NCBI GenBank assembly: GCA_963763305.1
Contig: CAVXNP010000001.1
Location: 930,001-994,000 of the forward strand
DNA: 64,000 nucleotides
DNA from: CAVXNP01 sp963763305
Lineage (GTDB): Bacteria > Pseudomonadota > Gammaproteobacteria > Xanthomonadales > Rhodanobacteraceae
Direction: 5' to 3'
Part shown: positions 19,801 to 31,969 of the stretch, in pieces
Numbering within the stretch: position 1 is the first letter of the stretch
Layout of the letters: every line of letters starts with the position of its first letter
Translations under genes and position numbers: made by a program
Notes under the pieces: generated by a model
The model's database searches: none
Seen by the model: only the letters and a program-made list of their open reading frames with translations
Told to the model about the DNA's origin: nothing

Positions 19801-19981
19801 GCTGGTCGCCGCGCTCGGCTTGCTGCCGGCGGCATTGGCCACGGGCGTGGGTACCGACACCCAGCGGCCGTTCGCACTGGTGATCGTCAGCGGCCTGTTC
19901 ACCCGCCTGCTGATCAGCGTGTTCCTGATGCCGGCGCTGTACGCGCTGGTGGCCAGGCCGCAGGATCACCTGGAGGTGTGA
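16862..19981 (+). CDS. HME-RND efflux pump (CzcA/CusA family)
   Basis: The 1039-residue inner-membrane pump has a first helix after SLINRIVHGSLAQRG and the porter domain SLRRLPVDAYPDLAPPGV. The membrane motif AIDFGILVDASVVMVENVF is the heavy-metal RND signature region in helix 4, and GIGAEFMPHLDEGALWVR is typical of CzcA/CusA. About twelve membrane segments sit in two blocks. Heavy-metal RND pumps export Zn, Co, Cd, Ni, Cu or Ag by proton antiport. The helix-4 sequence differs from classical CzcA (DFG-x-IVDGAVVIVEN), so the ion cannot be named. It is the last gene of the three-gene operon. Confidence 0.92.
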   Translation: MSAPAPENGRGSVSLINRIVHGSLAQRGLILLLTLVLVGIGWHSLRRLPVDAYPDLAPPGVSLAMQWPGHAAEEVERLVTIPVERGLTGLPQATVTRSVSLYGLSEVDITFADGTDNYFARQQVFNRLGDLGLPDGVTPDMGPLSSPSGLIYRYVLQSPDRSPTELKTIEDWTVEPAFRSVPGVADDSGFGGGTLQYQVNLDPLKLAAVGLTASQVQDALAANNSNAGGGFYSEGGQFYYVRGEGRLQTLQDIGNVALASHNGTPVRVKDVAEVTTGLAPRLGQFGFNDQDDAVEGVIFLRTGEKTQDVLKRVEAKAAELNDHVLPKDVRIVPYYDRSQLIANTTDTVRDNLIRGMLLVVVVLIFFLYDVRAGLIVATTIPLALLFAFVCLDLQGASANLLSIGAIDFGILVDASVVMVENVFRRIALREGQPFDVRAVIREAAAEVDRPLVYAVAVIVVSFLPIYVLSGPSGTLFKPMADTMIFALIGALAVTLTVLPVLCSWLMRKGVRERRNRAFEAIKRVYARGLDRCLARPRATVGASALLLALSLLLVPGIGAEFMPHLDEGALWVRATMPYTISFDESSQIVPKIRQVLRSFPEVTMVASEHGRPDDGTDPTGFFNAEFYVGLKPYDQWQGAYHSKAQLIEAMNAKLKAFPGIVFNYTQPAEDAVDEAETGLKSALAVKVFGPDLKTLEAKGKAIKQVLQNVRGIRDVTLVQELGQPSLTIAIDRAAIARYGINVADINQLIETAIGGSVATSVVQGEKQFDLVVRLQKAWRNDPQAIGNILVATPAGQQIPLKSLADIRVSNGASFIYREDQSRYIGVQFSVQGRDLAGAVNDAIAQVGKKVDLPRGYRADWGGEYAEYVASRGQLQVIVPVTVGLIFLLLFALYGNFKFPLITIVGVVLSAPIGGLAALWLTGTPFSVSSGIGFLALFGVSVQTAVVYISYVNELRQGGMPATEAIREGAILRLRPIMMTALVAALGLLPAALATGVGTDTQRPFALVIVSGLFTRLLISVFLMPALYALVARPQDHLEV

Positions 19982-19986
19982 GGCAC

Positions 19987-20019
19987 GACGGCAACGTCAC
20001 GCGGCGCGACGTTGCCGTC
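19987..20019. terminator. Perfect 12-bp hairpin after the RND pump
   Basis: GACGGCAACGTC at 19987-19998 pairs exactly with GACGTTGCCGTC at 20008-20019 around a nine-base loop, six bases after the pump stop. There is no T-tract, so it may stabilise the mRNA end or act with Rho. Confidence 0.55.
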
Positions 20020-20108
20020 TCCGCGGGAGGCACGCGCCGCGCCTGACCCTGATCCTGATCCGGTTACAACGGCTTTATGATGCGTCCATCGCCCGCAGGA
20101 TGACCCCC

Positions 20109-20738
20109 ATGTACACGCTCTATTACAGCCCCGGCACCGCCAGCATGCTGGTGCACCTGACCCTGCTCGAATGCGGCGCGGCGCACGCCCTGGTGCTGGT
20201 GGATGTCGAAACCGGCGCGCAGCGCCGCGCCGAGTACCTGGCCCTCAACCCTAGCGGGGTGGTACCGACGCTGGTGATCGATGGCCAGCCGCACGGCGAG
20301 GCCGCCGCGCTGGCCATGCTGCTCGCCGAGCGTCACCCGGAAGCTGGATTGGCACCGGCGCCGGGCGAGCCGGGCCGGGCCGACTACCTGCAGTGGATGC
20401 TGTACCTGGCCCACGCGGTGCAGCCGCTGTTCCGCCAGTGGTTCTACGCCGGCGAGCGCCTGCCCGACGGCGCCGAGACCATCAAGGAAGCGGCCCGCAT
20501 CGGCATCGAGGCGTGCTGGACCCGGATCAACGCGCACCTGGCCACGCACGGGCCGCACATGCTGCGCGAAGGGTTCAGCGTGGTCGACCTGTACGCGCTG
20601 ATGCTGATGCGCTGGTCGCGCAACATGCCCCGCCCGGCCACCGACTGGCCGCACCTGGCCGCACTGGCCACCCGCCTGAAGGCGCGTGCGTCGTGGAAGC
20701 GCCTGTGCGAGGTGGAAAACCTGACCGAGTGGGCGTGA
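20109..20738 (+). CDS. Glutathione S-transferase family protein
   Basis: The 209-residue protein has a thioredoxin-fold N-terminus, MYTLYYSPGTASMLVHLTLLE, in which the Ser/Tyr of SPGTAS could be the catalytic residue. The glutathione loop NPSGVVPTLVIDG ends in the cis-Pro region, and EAAALAMLLAERHP corresponds to the E-S/A-xAI segment. An all-helical C-terminal domain follows with FSVVDLYALMLMRW, the N-capping helix of GSTs. The ATG at 20109 has AGGA nine bases upstream. An in-frame ATG at 20100 is the alternative. Confidence 0.88.
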   Translation: MYTLYYSPGTASMLVHLTLLECGAAHALVLVDVETGAQRRAEYLALNPSGVVPTLVIDGQPHGEAAALAMLLAERHPEAGLAPAPGEPGRADYLQWMLYLAHAVQPLFRQWFYAGERLPDGAETIKEAARIGIEACWTRINAHLATHGPHMLREGFSVVDLYALMLMRWSRNMPRPATDWPHLAALATRLKARASWKRLCEVENLTEWA

Positions 20739-20742
20739 AGCG

Positions 20743-21070
20743 TTGAGCGCACCGAGCGGGTTGGCCGACGCCTGGGCGGTCTACCTGATCCAGTGCGCCG
20801 ACGGCCGCGTCTATACCGGCATCGCGCGCGACCCGCAGGCCCGCTACGCCAAGCACCTGGCCGGCAAAGGCGCGCGCTTCACCCGTTCCAATCCGCCGAG
20901 CGCCCTGCTCGGCTGGGTCCTGGGTGGAGGGCCGACAGTCCGCCGCGCTGAAGCTGGAACTGGCCTGGAAGCGGCTGCCGCGCGCCGAGCGCCTGGCTGC
21001 CCTGCGCCGGGCTGACCCTCCAGGCGATACCGCAGAGTCGCGTGAACAGCGGTCACTGCGCCCGAGTTAG
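20743..21070 (+). CDS. GIY-YIG domain protein (YhbQ-like), one frameshift
   Basis: The small GIY-YIG nuclease-fold protein reads WAVYLIQCADGRVYTGIA, where VYLI and VYTGI are the paired GIY-YIG strands, then ARYAKHLAGKGARFTR. It should continue as SAALKLELAWKRLPRAERLA, which is found one frame over, so one extra base lies near 20925-20935. Repaired length is about 108 residues. The only start in the usual place is TTG at 20743, just after the transferase gene. The 3' end overlaps the convergent histidine kinase gene. Confidence 0.75.
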
Positions 21071-22394
21071 CCGGGCGGGCGACCGGCTCCAGCGGCAACC
21101 ACAGCTGTGCCACCGCGCCCGGGACCGTCGGCCCGCGGCGGCCAGGCACGCCGCCGTCGTGCGCCTCGGCGATCTGCCGGACCAGCGCCAGGCCGATACC
21201 CGAACCGCCCGGCTTGGTGGTGAAGAACGGCACGAACAGGTTGTCGCTGCGGCGGCGGCCCGGGGCCGTCGTCGATCACCTCCACGCACACGCGCTCGCC
21301 GTCGCCGGCGCCAGCGCAACGCGCACCTCGCCCTGCCCTGGCACGGCCGGCCTCGACCGCATTGCGCACCAGGTTGATCAGCGCCTGCTCCAGCTGATCG
21401 GCGTCGGCCGCACGCGCAGCTGGCTCGCCCGCCTCGACCTGCACCGGCAGCCGCTGCTCCAGCCGCGCCACCTTGCCCACCAGCGCGGCCAGGTCCACGC
21501 GCGCCGTTGCGGTGGCGGCAGCGCGCCAGCGTGCTGTAGCCGGCCAGGAACCGGGCCAGCGCCGCGGAGCGGTTGCCGATCAGCTGCAGCCCGTCGCGGA
21601 AGTCCTCGCGCCAGTCCGCCGGCAGCGGTCTCGCGCGCGGCCAGCGAGGCCAGCGTGCCGGCCATCGACTGGATCGGCGCCAGCGAGTTGTTGACCTCGT
21701 GGCCGAGCACGCGCAGCAGCCGTTGCCAGGCCTGCCGCTCCTCTTCGCGCAGCACCCGGCCGACGTCGTTGATCACCAGCAGGCGGCCGCCGCGGCCGCC
21801 GCTGCGCAGCGCCGCGTGGCGGACCTGGAAGCGGCCGCTGCGCTGCGGGAAGGTGTGCGTCAGCAGCTGGTCCGACGGGCCATCCAGCAGTCTGGCCAGG
21901 CCCAGCTCGGCGGCGCTCAGGCCGAACAGGCGATCGCCCGCCGGTGCATCCAGCAAGCCGCTGCCCGGCCGGGTTCATCAGGCGCAGGCGCAGTTGGCCG
22001 TCGAGCACGAACACGGCACTGTCCAGCGCGGCCAGGGTCTTGCCCAGCAGGTGGGTCGATTCCTCGAACTGCAGGCGCTCGCGCTGCAGTTGTTCGGCCA
22101 GCGCGTTGATGTCGTGCACCAGGTCGCCCAGCACGCCGCCGTGCACGCCGCGCAGGCTGTAGTCGCCCTGCCGCAGCGCTTCGAGCAGGCTGGACAGGCG
22201 TGTACAGCGGAAAGATCAGGCGCCGGTGCGTGCCAGCGCAGCAACATGGCCGACGCCAGCAGCATGGCCGCCGGAACAAGCCAGCGCAGCGGGCCGTCCA
22301 GCCAGCCGTGCCACCAGAGCGATCACCGCGAGCCAGGCCGGCAGCGGTCACCGCCACGGCTGCCCAGCAGCACGCGCCGCTCGTAGCGCGGCAT
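21053..22394 (-). CDS. Sensor histidine kinase (NtrB/NtrY-like), many frameshifts
   Basis: Fragments in all three minus frames form one kinase. It begins MPRYERRVLLG, passes through Ala/Leu-rich membrane-like sequence, then a HAMP/PAS-like part (LVHDINALAEQLQRERLQFE; LDSAVFVLDGQLRLRLMNPA). The phospho-acceptor box is LGHEVNNSLAPIQSMAG, the N box LEQALINLVRNAVEA, the G1 box VEVIDDGPG and the G2 box GGSGIGLALVRQIAEAHDGG. The exact 3' end is uncertain (21053 or 21067) because of the shifts. It follows the regulator gene by 24 bases and is its likely partner. The number of shifts is far above the window average. Confidence 0.8.
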
Positions 22395-22418
22395 GCGCCC
22401 GCCGCCGGCGCCGGCGGC

Positions 22419-23813
<1,395 letters not shown>

Positions 23814-23817
<4 letters not shown>

Positions 23818-24524
23818 GCGGGCTCCCTATTTCGTGCGGCAGGCTTGTTTTCGAGGCAGCGCCCGATTGGCGCGCCCCGGTGGCGGACGAGGGCCGCATC
23901 CGCACTGCGCCACGTGCCTCCGGCCGGAAACCAGACTATGGCGCCGGTGCCAGTGTAGGGCCTGCCGGCTCGTTCGGTCCGGTGCGGTGCATGGGGGCCG
24001 GTTCCGGTGACGCTGGTGCCGGTGGCTCCTTTTCCGAAAACCCCGGACACCCGCCCAGGCTCGTCATGTCCCAGATTGATGCGAACGGGCATGACGTCCT
24101 CGACCGGCTCGGCCAGTTCAAGCAGGGCAATATCATGCAGGCCCGCACGGATCGAGGCATAGCGTTCCATCCACTCCGCTGCATCTCCCGATGCCATGTG
24201 CTGCATCAGTCGATTCCAGTTCGCCGCACTTGTGGGGTAATCGGGGTGGACGACGATGCGCGAGACTTTTCTGCGGATGCCAGCGAGTGTCACGTAACGG
24301 GCGTCCGGCATCGTCCGCATCATCGCCACGGCATGCGCAGCGGTGACAACCCAGCGCTTTGCAATCAAGGTGCCATGCCCTTCATAGGGCAGGTCGGCCA
24401 GCGCAGGCAGCGCACGCCCGGAAACCACGTACTTGGCGTCCGGAACATCACTACGGATGACCACCGCGTGGGCGGCCGTGGAGAGCAGGAGAAGGACGGA
24501 CAAGAGATGCCACGGACTTTTCAT
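23814..24524 (-). pseudogene. Secreted trypsin-like serine protease, C-terminal part missing
   Basis: A signal peptide (MKSPWHLLSVLLLLSTAAHA) leads into a chymotrypsin-fold domain with the catalytic His in VVTAAHAV and the catalytic Asp in HDIALLELAEPV. After GVFGKGATGTSVTGTGPHAP the protein similarity ends. No GDSGGP box for the catalytic Ser occurs in any minus frame before the regulator gene begins. The remaining open frame up to 23814 reads as Arg/Gly-rich noise. The second half has therefore been deleted or replaced. The start was placed at the Met of the signal peptide. It sits between the permeases and the regulator, on the same strand. Confidence 0.75.
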
Positions 24525-24593
24525 GAACGGATTTCCGTTTCGGTCGATGCGCACGCAAGGTCGCCCTTCGTCAGCGCTAGAGCGCCTTCCATT

Positions 24594-27002
24594 TCACTCA
24601 TGGCGCAGGGCCACCGCAGGATCGACCTTCAGCGCCCGCCGCAGCGGCAGCAGTGTTGCCGCCAGCGCGCGTGGTCACCACCAGAACGAATACCGGCAGG
24701 AACACGGCCGGGTCGTGCGCCCGCGTAGAAGATTCGGGTCGGCGAGCACGCCGGACCAGGGCAGCGCCAACGCGACCCCGATGCCTAGACCGATACCGAA
24801 CTGCCAGCCCAGTTGCCGGCATACCTGACCCACGATTGCAGTGTGGCCCGCGCCGATGGCGCGACGGATGCCGATCTCGCGGGTGCGCTGTTCCACCGAA
24901 AATGCCAGCACCCCATACAGGCCAGCAGCAGCCAGAACCAAGGCCACCAACCCCAGAGCGGTGAACACATCGGTCATCACGACGAAACCGGCACGTTGCA
25001 CGGCCATGACCTGCGCCTGGCTGTTTACCGAATAGACGGCCACTTGCGGATCCACCTCGTGCACGACCTGGGTCAGGCGCGGTAGGTAGCCAGCCGCGTC
25101 GGCATGCGTGCGCACGGCCAGACCCACGCTATGCAGCGGCCCGGCGCCGGCTGATTGCCGCAACGGCATCAGCATCCCAGGCACGGATCGCTCCAGCGCG
25201 CTGTCCAGCTGCAAGGGTTCGATCACGCCGACCACCGTCACCGTCTGCGGCCCACCTTTTGCCCGGATACAGAACCAGTTTGCGGTTCAGCGCGTCGCCG
25301 TGCGGCCACATCTGCGCGGCCATCTTGCCGTCGATCACCACCACCGGCCGACTCTGCGCCTGGTCACGGGCATCGAAGAAGCGGCCGCGCAGTAGCCGAA
25401 CGTCGTAGGTGTCGAGAAAGTGCGGGCCGACGATGCCCATCTGCACCCGCGGCCAACCCTCCGAGGGTTCCGGCTGACCGGGGAGTGACACGTCTTCATG
25501 GCTGCCCAGCGTCGCGCTGGGGATGGTGTCCGACGCAGTGGCCTCGACCGCTGCAGGATCCTGACGCAGGCGCTCGACTACGCGATCGAAGAACTGGATA
25601 CGCTGCGGGTCGTCGCGATACGTCGAGACCGGAAAGGCGACGTGTGCCGTGAGCACCTGGTCGGCATGCATGGCGCCCACCGCCGGCTGCGCCAGCAGTT
25701 TTTCCAGCGCCAGCACGAACGTACCGGCGCCTACCAGCAGCACTACCGTCAGCGCCACCTCCATCACCACCATGGTCCTGGCCACACGCGCAAATCCGGC
25801 ACCCGAACCCTTGCTGCCATCGCGCAGCGCGTCCTGCAGGTCGACCCGTGACGCGCGCCACGCCGGAATGCCGCCGGCCAATACGGTACTCAGCACCGCC
25901 GCCAGCATGCCGAAGACGACGACCATGCCATCAATGCCGTGGTGCAGGGCCACAGAGTCCGGATGACTGGCGGTCCACGTCGCATGGAGCCAATAGCCGC
26001 CCGCCCGCAAGATCGGGAAGGCCAGCGCCAACGCCGCCGCGCTCAACAAAAGGCTCTCGGCGAGCGCACCGACCAGCAGCCGCGCACGACTGCAGCCCAG
26101 CGCGCTGCGAAGAGCCATTTCATGGCGGCGCTGCAAGCGTCTGCACCAGTTGCAGGTTGGCCACATTGATGCACGCCAGCAGCAGGACCAGCACACCGGC
26201 GCCGAACATCAACCACACCCAGCGGCGCATGTCGGTGGGTACGAAAGTCAGCGACATCGGCCCGATAACCAGCTGCCTGCATTGCTGCTCCAGGCGGCAG
26301 TGCGCGCTGCAGGCGACCGGCCCAGGCGTCAAGCTCTGCGCGCGCCTGGCCCAACTGCCGGCCCGGCGCCAGCCTGGCCACGGCATCAACGTACGTGTGT
26401 TCGCCGACGGCCATGCGCAGCGGCAGCCAGGCCTGCGAACGGGCCGGAAAGCGGAAGCTCGCCGGCATCACTCCCACCACGGTTGCCCATTCGCCATTGA
26501 CCCGCACGGCCCGCCCGATGACATGCGGATCGGCGTGCAATGCGTTCCGCCACAACGCCTCGCCCAGCAACACGACCCGCGGCGCACCGGGTTGATCGTC
26601 CGCCGCTTCAAAGCCGCGCCCCAGCAATGGCTGCACCTCCAGCATCTTCATCATCGAGGCCGTCAACACGCACCCCGGGTAATAGGTGGCGCCGCTGCCG
26701 CCGTCGAGATTCACGCCCGCGTTGTCGTAGGCACCGATGAGATCGACGCTGCGCAACTTGCCCTGGAGTTGCAGGTACTGGCTGCTGTCGATGCCTTCGA
26801 TACCGTGGGAGGCCGGTTCGCCCACCGCCATCAGCCGGTCCGCATGAGCGAAGGGCAACGGCTGCAGGATCAGTGAGTTGACGATACTGAAAAGGAACAG
26901 CACCAGGCCAAGACCCACGCCCAGGATGCATACCGACAGGGCGACATAACCAGGCCGCGCCGCCAACCGGCGCCAGGCACCACCAATTTCGCGTACAAAC
27001 AT
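24594..27002 (-). CDS. Double-FtsX ABC permease 1 (MacB/ADOP-like), frameshifted
   Basis: A roughly 800-residue permease begins MFVREIGGAWRRLAARPGYV, followed by a membrane helix and a MacB-type periplasmic core (LLGRGFEAADDQPG; GRAVRVNGEWATVVGVMPAS). The first FtsX block is VLVLLLACINVANLQLVQ then RRHEMALRSALGCSRARL. A second periplasmic core contains GPHFLDTYDVRLLRGR, and the second FtsX block is LGLVALVLAAAGLYGVLAF then REIGIRRAIGAG. The C-terminus is RALKVDPAVALRHE. The order core-FtsX-core-FtsX matches the duplicated permeases first named in Acidobacteria. Frames switch near 24690, 25255, 26145 and 26310. The stop is read in the frame that restores the VDPAVALRHE ending. Confidence 0.82.
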
Positions 27003-27006
27003 TTCC

Positions 27007-29486
27007 CTACTCCCCGCGCAACGCGCACATCGGCTGCACACGGCCGGCACGAATCGCCGGCGGCAGGCAGGCCAGCAAACCGGCGGCCAGCAGCACCAAG
27101 CAAACGCCCGCCACCGCGACTGCATCGAAACCCTTCGCGCTTCCAAGCACCGACACCAGCAACATGGACAGCGCATGCGATACGCCCAGTGCGGCAGCCA
27201 CGCCCAAGCACCAGGCCGATGGCGATCTGGCCAAGCCGCCGCGCATGACCAGGCGCACAGGCGTCGCGGCGTAGCGCCCAGCGCCAGGCGCACGCCGAAC
27301 TCGCGCTCGCGCGCCGCCACCGCCACGGCCATCACCGCATACAGGCCGGCCACCGCCAGCAGCAGCGCCACGGCCGCGAACAGGCCGATCATCAGCAGGC
27401 TGAGCCGCGCGCTGCGCGGTGGTCTGCTCGACGATGCTGCGCATGCGTGCGCAGGTGGGCGATCGGTTGCCCGGGGGCGATCTCTGCCAACGGCCTCGCG
27501 CACGCCCGCGCGCCAGTCGGCCGGGTACCGTGGCCGCGCAAGGCGAAGCGCAGTGGCTCGAGGTCGCGGAATATCGCCATGATCGGCTGCGGCATCTGCG
27601 CCAGCGGCACGTAGACCACCGGCTGCTTGGGCTGCAGCGGTCCGCGCTGGTAGGTGGCGCCGACCACTCCGACGATCCGCGCCGGCAACGGTGCGACCGT
27701 CAGCACTTCGACCCTGATCGATCCTGCCCGAGCGCATGGCCGCCGTAGTACCCGTCGGCCAGGTCCTGGCTGACCACCGCCACCGCTCGCTGCCGGCGAT
27801 GTCGTCGCGCGGTGAAGCCGCGCCCCTGGTGCCGGGCGATACCGAACAGGCTGAAGAAGCCCGGCCCGACGCCATGCAACTGGACCTGAACTCGTTTCCT
27901 GCCGGCGTAGTGCATGCCATTGTTGAACTGACCGAAGGCCGTCGTCGCTGGTGGGCAGGTTGGTGGTCACCGCGGCGTCGGTGACACCAGGTACGGCGCG
28001 CAGCCGCTGCGACCAGCCGCTGCGACAGTTCCCGCACCGACGCAGTCATCCGGATAGTGCGCCTTCACCGGCGCCAGCTCGAAGGTCAGCATGTGGTCGT
28101 CGGTAAAGCCCAGCTGCAACCGCGATGCCGTCGTACAGCGCATGCATGAACACGCCGGCCGCGCACAGCAGGACCGCGGCCAGCGCCACCTGCGCCACCA
28201 CCAGCACGCTGTCCAAGCGGCCGCTGCGCACACCCATGCCGCTGCGCCCGCCCTCGCGCAACTCGTCCACGGCGGTCGCCGTGGCGACTGCGCCACAGCC
28301 CCAGCACCGCGGCCAGCAACGCGCCCGAGCAAGCCCACGGCCAACGCCAGCGCCCATGCAGCCGATGCCGATGTGCATCGTGGCCGCCCATGCAGCCACT
28401 CGGCGGGGATGAAGCCCTGCAACATGGCCAGCGCCGCAGATGGCCAGCAGCCATGCCCAACAGGGCGCCGCAGCCGCCGACCAGCAACCCTTCGCCCAGC
28501 GCGGGCAGCATCAATCGCAGCAGCGGCGCGCCCAGCGCGCTGCGCACCGCGGCATCGTGATTGCGCGACAGCGCACGCAGCAGCATCAGGTTGGTCAGGT
28601 TGACCAGCGCGATCAGACAGCACCAGCGCCGCGCTGGCCAGGAACAGCATCAGCACCGGCCGCGCGTCGCGCTGCATGACCGAGGCCAGCGGGCACGGCG
28701 CCGAACCGCGGCTGCTTCCAGTTGCCGCCCATCGCCATGTCCCGGTACATCGTGCGCTCGCGCGCATCGGCCTGCGCCGCGACCGCCGCGAGGCTCGCGC
28801 CCTCGGCCAGCCGCGCGATCGCCAAGTGGCCGTCGTGGTTGTAATCGTGGCTGGCCAGCCGGCAAGGCCATCGGCAGCATGATACCGACGGACGCCGCCG
28901 CTGGCCCCGAAACCAGCGACGGTGGAAGGCTGGCCGGCAGCACGCCAATGATGGTGGCCGGCGCACCTTCGACCTGCAGCGGCGCCCGATCACGCTCGGC
29001 GTCGCCGCCATAAGCGTGCTTGCCACAACCCATAGCTGAGCATCACCACCTTCGGCCCGTTCGGGCGGTCCTCCGCGCGGCTGAAGTTGCGTCCCAGCAC
29101 CGGCCGCAGGCCCAGCGTTGGCAACAGGCCGCGGTCGGCGTAGATCACCGGCACCTGCGCCGGCGCGCCCGCGCCGGCCATGTTCGCCACCGATGCCGGA
29201 CTGCGACCAGCCCAGCGACGTCGGACGCCCGGGAGTGCCCTCAGGTACTGGTACTCGTGCGGTGAAATGCCGCCGACCTGGCCGTCCCATGGATCTTTCC
29301 CAGCACCACCAGCCGTGAGGCCTGCGGCAACGGCAACGGCCGCAGCAGCGTGCTGTCGATCAGCGTGAACACCGCCACGCTGGCGCCGATGCCCAGCGCC
29401 AGCACGCCGGAGGCCAGCAGCAGGAAGCCGGGTCGGCGCAGGCTGGCGCGCCAGGCGCGCCACATCTCCGTGAGCCAGATATTCAT
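27007..29486 (-). CDS. Double-FtsX ABC permease 2 (MacB/ADOP-like), heavily frameshifted
   Basis: It begins MNIWLTEMWRAWRASLRRPG, nearly identical to permease 3, and ends PMCALRGE five bases before permease 1. Recognisable pieces in changing frames are GGISPHEYQYLRALPGV, YADRGLLPTLGLRPVLGRNF, MLLRALSRNHDAAVRSALGA (first FtsX block) and REREFGVRLALGATPRRL-like sequence (second block). At least ten frame changes can be counted. Where alignment to permease 3 is clear most are one-base insertions. Its close similarity to permease 3 indicates tandem duplication. Confidence 0.75.
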
Positions 29487-29553
29487 GGACAGACTCCCTT
29501 GGGTGCCGCTCCGCACGGCGTATGTGCTGCCTGGCCATCGATTACCGCCCTCA

Positions 29554-31969
29554 TCATTCGCCCCGCAGCACGCGCATCGGTGCCACCCGGGCGGCACGCA
29601 GGGCAGGCAGCAGGCATGCCGACAGGCCTGCTGCGGCGAGTACCGCGGCACACCATGACCATGGCCAGTGGGTCGATCGTGTTCTCACCTCCGAGCACCT
29701 GGAGCAGCGCGCCCAGGCTCCCCGACAACAGCAGCGCCAGGCCCAGGCCGCAGGCGAGTCCCACGGCGGCCTGGGCCAGTCCACCGCCAAGTACCAGCCG
29801 CAACAGCCGGGACGACGACGCGCCCAGCGCCATGCGCACGCCGAACTCCTGCTCGCGTGCGGAGACGGCCATTGCCATGACCGAATACATGCCCGCGGCA
29901 GCCAGCAACACCGCCAGCAGTGCAAACGTGCCGATCAGCAGAAGGTCGAGCCGAACGTCGCTGGTGCTTTCATCCACGTCCTGCTGCAACGGACGCAGAT
30001 GGCCGATCGGTTGCGTCGGTGCCACGTCGGTTACCGCCGCATGCGCGGCGGCCCGGTAGTCATTGGGCGCACCACGCACGCGGAGGGCAAAGCGCAGCGG
30101 GAACCAGCCACGGAACATGCGCATGGCCCAGTCCGGCATCTGCGCCAACGGCATATAGAGGATCGGCGGCGCCGGCTGCAGCGCGCTGAACTGGTGCGTG
30201 TCCGCCACCACGCCGATCACCCGCGCAGGGACACGCCGGTCGTGGTCCGCTGGAACATCGACCACCTGGCCCAGCGCGTGGCCGCCGAAGTATTTCCTGG
30301 CAAAGGACTCGCTGACCATGATTACCGCTTCGCCACCGCGCACGTCCGTGCGCTGGAATGGGCGGCCGGCCCGCACGGCGATACCGAAGGTCGCGAAAAA
30401 GCCCGGCTCTACGCCGCGTACTTCAGTGCTGAAACTGTCGCCGTCGCCAATGTGGAAGCCGCCGAAATTGAACCAGCGACCGATCGGCAAATTGGTGGCC
30501 GCTGCGGCGCTATCCACGCCCGGTACCGTGCGCAACCGGTCCAGCACGCGCCGGCTCAGCGCCTGCACCGCAGCTGCATCGGGGTAATCGGCCCGCACCG
30601 GTGCCAGTTCAAACGCCAGCACGCCGCGCGCCGAGAATCCCAGGGGCGCACGAGCCGCGGCGTACAGCCCGTGCAGGAACACGGCCGCCAGGCACAGCAG
30701 CGCCGCGGCCAGCGCCATCTGCGCCACCACCAGCACGCGCCCAAGGCGTCCACCCTGCCGGCTGGTGCCGTTGCGGCCACCTTGGCGCAACTCGCCCGCA
30801 CCAGTCGCGCCGCTGCGCCACAGGCCCAGCAGGGCGGGCACCAACGCGCCGAACAAGCCCATGCCCAGGGCCAGCAGCCATCCTGATCCGTCAACGTCAA
30901 GCCGGTTGCCCTGCAACCATTCGGAGGGCACCACATGCTGGAACAGCGCCAACCCCAGTGCCGCCAGGGCCAGGCCTGCCACCGCCCCACCCAGCCCGAC
31001 CAGCAGGCCGTCGGCCAGTGCTGGCAGGGCCAGACGCGCCCGCGGCGCGCCCAGCGCATGGCGCACCGCCGCCTCGTGCCGGCGGCTCAATGCGCGCATG
31101 AGCATCAGGTTGGTCAGGTTGACCAGCGCAATCAGCAACACGAACAGCGCACACGCGACGAACAACGGCAGCAGAAGCACCCGGTCCGAGCGCAAGGCCG
31201 ACCTGAGGCTGCCGGCGGTGAAGCGAAGGTGCTGCGCATAGGTATCGCCATCGCTCGCCGCCAGCGCATGCAGGCGCGCCTGGACCTGTGCCGATACGCC
31301 GCCCACCGTGGCGCCCGGAGACAGCCGCGCAATGGCCCGGTAATTCGGTCCGTCTTCGCGGCTGTGGGCCGGCAACGCCAACGGCAACATCAGGTCGCAG
31401 CCCTGCTGCAGGTTGAACCGCGGGGGCAACACGCCGATGATGGTGTGCGGCACGCCCTCGATCAGGATGCGGTCGCCGATGACCTCGGGGTTGGCCGCAT
31501 AGCGCCGCTGCCAGAAGCCATAGCCAAGAATGGCCACCGCCGGACCATGTGGCCGGTCTTCTTCCGCCGAGAAATTGCGCCCCACCTGGAGTTGCACGCC
31601 CAGGGTGGGCAACAGGCCGCGGTCCACCCGCATGCCACCCACCCGTTCGGGCGCCCCGCCACCGGCTACGTTGACTGGCGGCGAGACGCCTTCGACCAGC
31701 CCCATGGAGGCCACACCGGACAAGCCCGACAAGTGCTGGTAGCCGCGCGGCGAAATCGACTGGCCGTCACCACCGTCGCTGCCCAGCGCCACCAGCCGCT
31801 GGGGCTGGGCATAGGGCAGTGGACGCATCAGCACGTCGTCTATCAGCGAGAACACCGCCACGGTGGAGCCGACGCCAAGCGCCAGCACGCCGCTGGCCAG
31901 CAGCAGGAAGCCCGGCCGCCGCAGGCTGGCGCGCCAGGCCCGCCAGATCTCGGCGAGCCAGACATTCAT
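29554..31969 (-). CDS. Double-FtsX ABC permease 3 (MacB/ADOP-like), one frameshift
   Basis: This is the best preserved of the three. It has MNVWLAEIWRAWRASLRRPG, an N-terminal helix, a MacB-type core (GLLPTLGVQLQVGRNFSAEE; IGDRILIEGVPHTIIGVLPP), FtsX block 1 (about residues 265-370, LMLMRALSRRHEAAVRHALG), a second core (GVEPGFFATFGIAVRAGRPF), and FtsX block 2 (from about 690, SAREQEFGVRMALGASSSRL). The frame shifts near 29648. The expected ending, CAAVLAAAGLSACLLPALRA then PMRVLRGE, is one frame over and gives 804 residues. Its start overlaps the ATPase stop by four bases (ATGA), proving a common transcript. Confidence 0.88.

Noticed and set aside
16781..19969. Minus-strand open frame of about 1060 codons opposite the RND pump
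   Set aside because: It is the antisense of a clearly conserved pump gene. The translation is His/Arg/Gln-rich with no motif, as expected from codon-position GC bias.
15530..19981. Apparent adaptor-pump fusion protein of 1483 codons
   Set aside because: The join exists only because one extra base near 16502 throws the adaptor into the pump frame. The true adaptor stop (ATGA overlap at 16862-16865) is intact in the other frame.
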